A DNA stretch of 8,141 nucleotides, from NCBI GenBank assembly GCA_900757265.1, contig CAAENW010000160.1, positions 1 to 8,141 on the forward strand, given 5' to 3'. Source of the stretch: an uncultured Collinsella sp. (GTDB taxonomy: Bacteria > Actinomycetota > Coriobacteriia > Coriobacteriales > Coriobacteriaceae). The notes under the pieces are model-generated. The model did no database searches. It was not told the origin of the DNA and saw nothing but the letters and a program-made list of their open reading frames with translations. Each line of letters begins with the position of its first letter. The first letter of the stretch is position 1. This document shows, piece after piece, positions 1 to 4,939 of this stretch. The position numbers were made by a program, and so were the translations under genes.

Positions 1-775
1 GGCTTGTGTAGAGCCTCTCGGCCACCTCGTTGATACCCACACGGCTGCCTGTGTCGAGCGTGCGCTCAATCATTGCCGTTGCTTCTTCGGCAATGGTTAT
101 GCTGACGCGTGTGTCCGCCGCCTGCCGTGCCTGCTTGTGGGCCGCGCGCGAACAGGCGAGCTCCGCGACCATGGTCTCCACGATGCCCTGCATATAGACG
201 TGTCCGCCTACGGTGCGGGCGCGTTCCTCGTTAATCCGGCGCAGCGTGTGGCAGATGGCAGACGTCGCTTCCTCGTGCCATGACTCGGCAAACGCCTCAA
301 AGATTCCCGCGAACTCGGTGGGATAGCGGTGCTCCAGTTCGTCAAAATATCCAGGCAAAAAGAGTACCGAGCGCGAGTGATAAAGCTCCCCCGCAAACAG
401 CGGGCTTAATTCCTCGCCACAGCTATCTTGGATAAAGCTGCAAACGGCATTGTTTGGCCACGGTCCATGCAATGGTTTGAGGTTCGCGGGCGTTATGCCA
501 GCCTCGGGCATGCCTGTAAGTGTGGGCGCGCTGACTTCGCTCACGCAGGCGTATGGCTCGGGTGTGTATTCGGCCAGGTACATATCGTGCGTCGGGGTGA
601 TGAAATGCTCCATGACGATGCAGGCAGGGGAGAGAGGCATGATCCATGCGCGTCCGTGCGCTCGATCGTTTGCCACCTCGCCGGTAAAGACGGCGCCCTT
701 GCCAGTAAGCTCCAGGCCAAACTGCTCAAACTGTGGTGCGTAGAGCTCGGTTATGTCGGTCGCGGCCCGATGCAT
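1..775 (-). CDS. AraC-family transcriptional regulator, N-terminal part (C-terminus cut by window edge)
   Basis: An uninterrupted minus-strand frame starts at ATG 775 and runs off the left edge after 258 codons. Residues about 1-215 form a ligand/regulatory domain I cannot name. Residues about 224-258 (SITIAEEATAMIERTL, then VGINEVAERLYTS) look like the start of an AraC DNA-binding domain, with the 'I.ELA..L..S' spacing of its first helix-turn-helix; the second is outside the window. A purine-rich ribosome site (788-797) lies 12 nt from the ATG. An in-frame TTG at 781 would be better spaced (6 nt), so the true start may be two codons earlier. The gene is divergent from two ABC half-transporters, as YbtA is from YbtP/YbtQ in the yersiniabactin locus. 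It is probably their ligand-responsive activator and its own regulator. The family call is fairly safe; ligand and target are inferred. Confidence 0.82.
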   Translation of the reverse strand, partial: MHRAATDITELYAPQFEQFGLELTGKGAVFTGEVANDRAHGRAWIMPLSPACIVMEHFITPTHDMYLAEYTPEPYACVSEVSAPTLTGMPEAGITPANLKPLHGPWPNNAVCSFIQDSCGEELSPLFAGELYHSRSVLFLPGYFDELEHRYPTEFAGIFEAFAESWHEEATSAICHTLRRINEERARTVGGHVYMQGIVETMVAELACSRAAHKQARQAADTRVSITIAEEATAMIERTLDTGSRVGINEVAERLYTS

Positions 776-823
776 TTTCAAAAGCGTCCCCTTCCTTTGC
801 GGAAACGTCCATGCCTGGCTCGA

Positions 824-852
824 TTGTGTGCCTTGGCTAACACGCCAATGAT
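824..852 (+). promoter_or_regulatory. Weak promoter candidate for the ABC transporter operon
   Basis: TTGTGT (824-829; 3/6) and AATGAT (847-852; 4/6) are separated by 17 nt. The poor -35 box would suit an activator-dependent promoter, as expected for an operon driven by a divergent AraC-type protein. It is the best plus-strand match I found in the gap, but it is weak. Confidence 0.3.
833..848. promoter_or_regulatory. Inverted repeat TTGGC-N6-GCCAA, candidate operator
   Basis: Five-base arms TTGGC (833-837) and GCCAA (844-848) flank 6 nt. The dyad covers the predicted start point of the araC-like transcript and abuts its -10 box. It also lies between the weak -35 and -10 boxes of the ABC operon. 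The position would suit repression or autoregulation. The arms are short, so chance occurrence is possible. Confidence 0.3.
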
Positions 853-876
853 AAGTTTCTAAAGGTTAACTCTCAA
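848..876 (-). promoter_or_regulatory. Sigma-70-type promoter of the araC-like gene
   Basis: On the minus strand, TTGAGA (871-876; 5/6 to consensus) is followed after exactly 17 nt by TATCAT (848-853; 5/6). Transcription would begin near 841, giving a leader of about 65 nt before the regulator's start codon. It is the best promoter in the divergent gap. Confidence 0.7.
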
Positions 877-887
877 GCCGTTAGAAA
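856..887. promoter_or_regulatory. 7-bp inverted repeat TTTCTAA-N18-TTAGAAA in the divergent gap
   Basis: Perfect arms TTTCTAA (856-862) and TTAGAAA (881-887) flank 18 nt that contain the -35 box of the araC-like promoter (871-876). The right arm overlaps the ribosome site of the first ABC gene (about 884-890). It could be a two-site operator or a leader hairpin that covers the ribosome site. The AT-rich arms make chance a real alternative. Confidence 0.3.
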
Positions 888-895
888 GGAATCTC

Positions 896-2722
896 ATGGC
901 AAAGGGATCAAAAAAGGAAGGTGGCGGCATCGGCGAGCTGCTTGCATATGCCGGTGAACGTAAATTCCTAACGTATTTGGGCATGGCCCTCTCGGCGCTC
1001 TCGCAGCTGCTGGGCTTTGGCCCGTACGTGTGCATCTGGCTTGTTGCGCGGGACCTTATCGCCGTGGCGCCCAACTGGAGCGAGGCCACCGACATCGCGA
1101 TGTATGGTTGGTGGGCTGTGGGCTTTGCCCTGGCGAGCATTGTGGTTTATTTCGTGGGACTCATGTGCACGCACCTGTCCGCGTTTCGCTGCGCGTCCAA
1201 TATCCGCAAGGCTACGAGCGAGCATCTGCTTAAGTTGCCGCTCGGCTACTTTGACACGCACGCCACCGGTGAGCTGCGCCGTATCGTAGACGGCTGCGCC
1301 GCCTCCACCGAGACGCTGCTCGCGCACATGCTACCCGATATCGCCGGCGCCACCGCCATGGTCGTGGGCTTGCTCGTGCTGCTTTTCGCCCTCGATTGGC
1401 GCTTGGGCGCGGCATGCCTTATCTCGGTCGCCGTTTCGCTTGGCGCCATGGCCACCATGATGGGCGGCAAGGGCGGCGAGTTTATGAAGGCCTACATGGG
1501 CGCGCTGGTCAAGATGAACAAGACCGGTACCGAATACGTACGCGGTATCCCCGTGGTCAAGGTGTTTCAGCAGACGGTCTACTCCTTTAAGGCCTTCCAC
1601 GATGCGATCGCCGAATACGCCGACATGGCACAAAACTATTCGGGCACGTTCTGCCGAGGCCCGCAGGTGCTCAACCTTACCGCGCTCAATGGTCTTGTGG
1701 CATTCCTGCTGCCCGTGGCGTTGCTGTTGGCACCGGGCGAGACGGACTTCGCGCATTTTATGGCAAACTTCACGTTTTACGCGATATTTTCGGCCGTGGT
1801 GCCGACGGCCATGACCAAGCTCATGTTTGTGGGCGAGGCCTCTCAGATGAGTGCCGATTCGCTGGCTCGCATCCGAAGCGTTATGGATTCCAAGCAGCTC
1901 TCCGTGCCCACCCAACCCAAGCACCCTGCCGGCAACGACGTGCGATTTGAGGATGTGAGCTTTACCTACGAAGGCGCCGAGGCGCCTGCCGTCAACCATG
2001 TGAGTTTTAGCGTTTCCGCTGGTAGTACCCTCGCCCTGGTGGGTCCTTCGGGCGGCGGTAAGTCAACCTGCGCAAGCCTGATCCCGCGTTTTTGGGATGT
2101 TTCCTCGGGTCGAGTGCTCGTAGGCGGTGTGGACGTTCGCGATATGGATCCACACGAGCTTATGGACCAGGTCGCCTTCGTGTTCCAGACCAACCAACTG
2201 TTCCGGCAAACACTTGCCGATAACGTGCGCGCCTCCAAGCCTACGGCCACTGATGACGAAGTACGTGCGGCCCTCTCCGCAGCTCAGTGCGACGACATTG
2301 TGGCCAAGCTCCCACAGGGCATCAACACCATGCTCGGCGCCGGCGGAGCATATCTTTCGGGCGGCGAGGTCCAGCGCGTGGCACTCGCCCGCGCGATCCT
2401 TAAAGACGCGCCTATCGTGGTGCTCGATGAGGCCACGGCGTTTGCCGACCCCGAGAACGAGGCGCTCATCCAGCGCGCCTTTAGCAAGCTGGCGGCGGGT
2501 CGCACGGTCATTATGATTGCGCATCGGCTCTCGACCGTAGTGGGCGCAGACCAAATCGTGGTGCTTAACCAGGGCAGCGTGCAGGAGTCGGGTACTCATG
2601 CCGAGCTGCTGTCCCAAAATGGCCTGTATGCCAAGATGTGGGCCGAGTACGAGCAGGCCGCGAGTTGGAAGATTACTGCTACGACCGCGGATGCCGCCGT
2701 CGCGAAGGGAGGCGAGGCCTAA
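896..2722 (+). CDS. ABC half-transporter, fused membrane and ATPase domains (YbtP/IrtA-like)
   Basis: 608 residues, a normal length for an ABC half-transporter. Residues about 20-320 are a six-helix membrane domain (clear hydrophobic segments near 24-50, 70-92, 148-188 and 258-310). The ATPase domain starts near 349. Its motifs are complete: Walker A GPSGGGKST (383-391), Q-loop Q431, signature LSGGE (487-491), Walker B D511 with catalytic E512, and switch H543. The D-loop reads FADPENE rather than the usual SALD-type sequence, which I associate with AraC-linked siderophore-type pairs. The site GAAAGGA (884-890) sits 5 nt before the ATG. The stop codon abuts the next gene's start, so the two products most likely form a heterodimer. 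Known relatives with this exporter fold import ferric siderophores (YbtPQ, IrtAB). Drug or peptide export is the main alternative; the substrate is not visible. Confidence 0.93.
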   Translation: MAKGSKKEGGGIGELLAYAGERKFLTYLGMALSALSQLLGFGPYVCIWLVARDLIAVAPNWSEATDIAMYGWWAVGFALASIVVYFVGLMCTHLSAFRCASNIRKATSEHLLKLPLGYFDTHATGELRRIVDGCAASTETLLAHMLPDIAGATAMVVGLLVLLFALDWRLGAACLISVAVSLGAMATMMGGKGGEFMKAYMGALVKMNKTGTEYVRGIPVVKVFQQTVYSFKAFHDAIAEYADMAQNYSGTFCRGPQVLNLTALNGLVAFLLPVALLLAPGETDFAHFMANFTFYAIFSAVVPTAMTKLMFVGEASQMSADSLARIRSVMDSKQLSVPTQPKHPAGNDVRFEDVSFTYEGAEAPAVNHVSFSVSAGSTLALVGPSGGGKSTCASLIPRFWDVSSGRVLVGGVDVRDMDPHELMDQVAFVFQTNQLFRQTLADNVRASKPTATDDEVRAALSAAQCDDIVAKLPQGINTMLGAGGAYLSGGEVQRVALARAILKDAPIVVLDEATAFADPENEALIQRAFSKLAAGRTVIMIAHRLSTVVGADQIVVLNQGSVQESGTHAELLSQNGLYAKMWAEYEQAASWKITATTADAAVAKGGEA

Positions 2723-4480
2723 ATGTTCGCCTCATTCCAAAAGAAGTATTTCCTATCCGATAAAGGCATCGCCGGCGTAAAACGCGGTGTCTTCTGGACC
2801 GCGCTCACCAATCTTATTACCATGGCCGGCATGGGCTTTTTATTCCTGGTTATGGCCGGCTTTGTCGAGCATTTCGCCAGCGGGGCCGACCTGCCGGATG
2901 CGCTGCCCATCGCGGGTGGTCTCGTTATCTTTTTTGTGCTGCTCTTTGCCTCTAACTGGCAGCAGTATTACTACACGTACTGCATCTTTTACGAGGAATG
3001 CGGCAAGCAGCGCATGGAGATCGCCGAGCGCTTGCGTAAACTGCCGTTGTCGTTTTTTGGCCGCCGCGATCTGGCCGATTTGACCGAGACCATCATGGGT
3101 GACGTTCAGACCATGGAGCATGCCTACAGCCATGTGCTGGGAGAACTCTGGGGTGCCATTATTGCAAGCGCCATCGTGTTCGTGTCATCGCTGTTCTTTT
3201 GCTGGCAGCTGGCGATTGCGGCGTTTTGGAGCGTTCCCGTGGCCTTTGCCATGCTGTGTCTGACGCGCGGCCCCATGACCCCGGTGTTCGACCGTGTGCG
3301 CGCCGAGAAGGTCAAAGTCACCGAGGCAATCCAAGAGACGCTCGACTGCGTGCGCGAGATCCGCGCCACCAACCAGGAGGCCCATTATCTTGAGGGACTC
3401 AACGCCGTGATCGATGCCGAGGAGCGCGAGACCACCAGAGGCGAGCTTGCCAATGGGCTTTTGGTCAACTCGGCCTTTGCCATCCTGCGCCTGGGGATTG
3501 CCACCACGTTGGTCACGGGCGCCGCGATGGTCGCCTCCGGCCAGGTCGACTTTTTGATGATGTTTGCCTTCCTGCTCATGGTGAGCCGCATCTATGCGCC
3601 CTTTGACCAGGCGTTGATGTTGATGTCCGAGCTGTTTGCCGCCGAGTCGTCGGCCAAGCGCATGCGCTCCATCATGGAGGAGCCCGTGGCGCGGGGGAGC
3701 GAAAAGTTTGAGCCCGTGGGCCATGACGTGGTGTTCGATCACGTTGCATTTGGCTATGGTGCAGGGGAGGACGGACGCGCAGGCGAGAAGATCTTGACCG
3801 ATGTAAGCTTCATGGCCAAGGAGGGCGAGGTCACGGCCCTGGTAGGTCCTTCGGGCTCCGGTAAGTCCACGGTGAGCCGCCTGGCCGCGCGCTTTTGGGA
3901 CGCCACCGAAGGCACGGTCACCGTGGGCGGCGTGGATGTTGCGAGCGTAGACCCCGAGGTGCTGCTGCGCGACTACGCCATCGTGTTCCAAGACGTGCTG
4001 CTCTTTGACGACACGGTGATGGGCAACATTCGTCTTGGTCGTCGCGATGCCACCGATGAGGAAGTGCTTGCTGCCGCGCATGCCGCCAACTGCGACGGGT
4101 TTGTGAGCCACATGCCACAGGGCTATGACACCATGATTGGCGAGAACGGCTCCAAGCTGTCCGGTGGCGAGCGCCAACGAATCTCCATCGCCCGTGCGCT
4201 GCTCAAAGACGCGCCGATCGTGTTGCTGGACGAGGCGACGGCGAGTTTAGATGTGGAGAACGAGACCGTGGTGCAGCAGGCGTTTTCCCGCCTGCTCGCA
4301 GGCAAGACGGTTATCGTGATCGCCCACCGTATGCGCACGGTAGAAAATGCCGATAAGATCGTTGTGCTCAAGGATGGTGTGGTAGCCGAGCAGGGTGCTC
4401 CGGCGCAACTCAAGGCGGCAGGTGGAGAATTCGCCCGCATGGTGGCGCTGCAAAAGGAAGCAGCTACCTGGCAGTTGTAA
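2723..4480 (+). CDS. ABC half-transporter, fused membrane and ATPase domains (YbtQ/IrtB-like partner)
   Basis: 585 residues. Membrane helices lie roughly at 22-48, 62-85, 140-180 and 245-290; the ATPase domain starts near 335. Motifs are Walker A GPSGSGKST (375-383), Q-loop Q423, signature LSGGERQ (479-485), Walker B D503 with E504, an SLD-type D-loop, and switch H535. Both half-transporters therefore keep catalytic Glu and His, so neither site is obviously degenerate. The ATG follows the upstream TAA with no gap, and its ribosome site AAGGGAGG (2705-2712) lies inside the upstream gene, pointing to coupled translation. Both proteins end in a similar 'A.W.(I/L)' tail (ASWKI and ATWQL), suggesting an old duplication. 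Probable role: second subunit of a siderophore-type importer or small-molecule exporter controlled by the divergent AraC-like protein. The class is secure; substrate and direction are not. Confidence 0.93.
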   Translation: MFASFQKKYFLSDKGIAGVKRGVFWTALTNLITMAGMGFLFLVMAGFVEHFASGADLPDALPIAGGLVIFFVLLFASNWQQYYYTYCIFYEECGKQRMEIAERLRKLPLSFFGRRDLADLTETIMGDVQTMEHAYSHVLGELWGAIIASAIVFVSSLFFCWQLAIAAFWSVPVAFAMLCLTRGPMTPVFDRVRAEKVKVTEAIQETLDCVREIRATNQEAHYLEGLNAVIDAEERETTRGELANGLLVNSAFAILRLGIATTLVTGAAMVASGQVDFLMMFAFLLMVSRIYAPFDQALMLMSELFAAESSAKRMRSIMEEPVARGSEKFEPVGHDVVFDHVAFGYGAGEDGRAGEKILTDVSFMAKEGEVTALVGPSGSGKSTVSRLAARFWDATEGTVTVGGVDVASVDPEVLLRDYAIVFQDVLLFDDTVMGNIRLGRRDATDEEVLAAAHAANCDGFVSHMPQGYDTMIGENGSKLSGGERQRISIARALLKDAPIVLLDEATASLDVENETVVQQAFSRLLAGKTVIVIAHRMRTVENADKIVVLKDGVVAEQGAPAQLKAAGGEFARMVALQKEAATWQL

Positions 4481-4485
4481 GAAGG

Positions 4486-4508
4486 GGCAAAGGGACAGTC
4501 CCTTTGTC
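4486..4508. repeat. REP-like palindrome CAAAGGGAC-A-GTCCCTTTG
   Basis: Nine-base perfect arms (4488-4496 and 4498-4506) surround a single A. A G:U pair and a G:C pair (4487/4507, 4486/4508) extend the stem in RNA. The right flank continues GTCAC, while the left flank reads GGGG instead of the GTGAC that full symmetry would need. It starts 8 nt after the ABC operon's stop. No T-run follows, so it is a poor intrinsic terminator, though it could stabilise the mRNA end. From memory, similar GGGACNGTCCC palindromes recur between genes in Collinsella and relatives; only one copy is seen here. Confidence 0.6.
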
Positions 4509-4511
4509 ACA

Positions 4512-4540
4512 TTGACAATCGGTTACTCCGCATCGTTAAT
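4512..4540 (+). promoter_or_regulatory. Sigma-70-type promoter of the small protein/P-type ATPase operon
   Basis: A perfect -35 box TTGACA (4512-4517) is followed after 17 nt by GTTAAT (4535-4540; 4/6 to TATAAT). The start point would be near 4547, leaving a leader of about 129 nt before the first gene. The promoter lies directly after the REP-like palindrome. Confidence 0.6.
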
Positions 4541-4547
4541 TTTCAAA

Positions 4548-4567
4548 AGGTTAGCCATGGCTGACCT
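4548..4567. promoter_or_regulatory. 20-bp near-perfect palindrome, candidate operator with DtxR/IdeR-like half-sites
   Basis: The arms AGGTTAGCCA (4548-4557) and TGGCTGACCT (4558-4567) match at 9 of 10 positions; only T4552/G4563 break the symmetry. The site begins at the predicted transcription start, a classic repressor position. The outer halves AGGTTAG and CTGACCT resemble the AGGTTAG/CTAACCT halves of the actinobacterial IdeR/DtxR iron box, but they are 6 bp apart instead of 1. A related metal-sensing repressor is plausible; a true IdeR site is not shown. Confidence 0.5.
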
Positions 4568-4626
4568 AGATAGTTAGATAAAATTGAGATATTTCAAAAG
4601 CGTGCTCGAGCAAACTTGTTTACTCG

Positions 4627-4660
4627 GGTGCTGAAGCACCATGCCGCGTCCAATGCGGCA
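4627..4660 (+). other. Two adjacent leader hairpins before the small membrane protein gene
   Basis: GGTGC-TGAA-GCACC (4627-4631 and 4636-4640; U4632-A4635 could also pair) is followed one base later by TGCCGC-N7-GCGGCA (4642-4647 and 4655-4660). The second stem ends 3 nt before the ribosome site GGGAGA (4664-4669). The stems could protect the transcript or tune translation start. No riboswitch class is recognised. Confidence 0.4.
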
Positions 4661-4675
4661 AAAGGGAGAAGCAAC

Positions 4676-4921
4676 ATGAAGAAGTCGACGTTCAATACCC
4701 TGCTTGTCGGTGGCGGTTTTCTGCTTGGCACGGCCGGCATCAAGCTGCTTACCAGCGCTCCGGTCAAGAATGCCTGCGTGCAGGGTATTGCGTGCGGTAT
4801 GCGCATCAAGAACGGCTACCAGGACATGGTCGAGCAGGCCAAGGCTAATGTCGACGACATGGTTGCCGAGGCTGCTTACATCACCCAGAGCGAGGCCGCT
4901 GCTGACGAGGCAGCCGAGTAA
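4676..4921 (+). CDS. Small one-helix membrane protein, DUF6110/PacL/FezA-like ATPase partner
   Basis: 81 residues. The ATG at 4676 is chosen because GGGAGA (4664-4669) lies 6 nt upstream; a TTG at 4616 in the same frame has no such site and would translate through both leader hairpins. Residues about 8-26 form one hydrophobic, glycine-rich segment (VGGGFLLGTAGIKLLTS) with a GxxxG pair, G14/G18. An amphipathic, probably helical region follows (28-66), then an acidic Ala/Glu tail. Cysteines are C34 and C40; there is no His-rich end. The layout and the APVKNACVQGIACG...AKANVDDMVAEA stretch resemble mycobacterial PacL (DUF1490) proteins and, from memory, DUF6110 proteins encoded before P-type ATPases; FezA of ferrosome clusters is also a small membrane protein. 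It is cotranscribed with the ATPase 18 nt downstream. Probable role: membrane scaffold or metal chaperone for that pump. Family membership is not verified. Confidence 0.75.
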   Translation: MKKSTFNTLLVGGGFLLGTAGIKLLTSAPVKNACVQGIACGMRIKNGYQDMVEQAKANVDDMVAEAAYITQSEAAADEAAE

Positions 4922-4939
4922 CGCTCCCAGGCACAAACT

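Noticed and set aside
428..862. Plus-strand open frame of 144 codons
   Set aside because: It lies antisense to the araC-like gene, whose frame is open across the whole region and encodes a recognisable regulator ending; no ribosome site or family signal supports it.
861..876. IdeR/DtxR-type iron box around AAAGGTTAACTCTCAA upstream of the ABC operon
   Set aside because: Only the central GTTAAC is symmetric; nearly all outer positions fail, so it does not support direct iron-box control of this promoter.
3185..4177. 330-codon minus-strand open frame opposite the second ABC gene
   Set aside because: Same artefact: the plus strand encodes the complete ABC ATPase motifs, and the reverse product has no recognisable domain or upstream ribosome site.
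4567..4596. Fur box in the AT-rich patch after the operator
   Set aside because: Aligned by eye to the 19-bp Fur consensus, the best register matches only about 8 positions, no better than expected for AT-rich DNA.
4616..4675. TTG start at 4616 extending the small membrane protein by 20 residues
   Set aside because: No ribosome site precedes it and the extension would run through both leader hairpins; ATG 4676 has GGGAGA at good spacing and gives a normal membrane-protein N-terminus.
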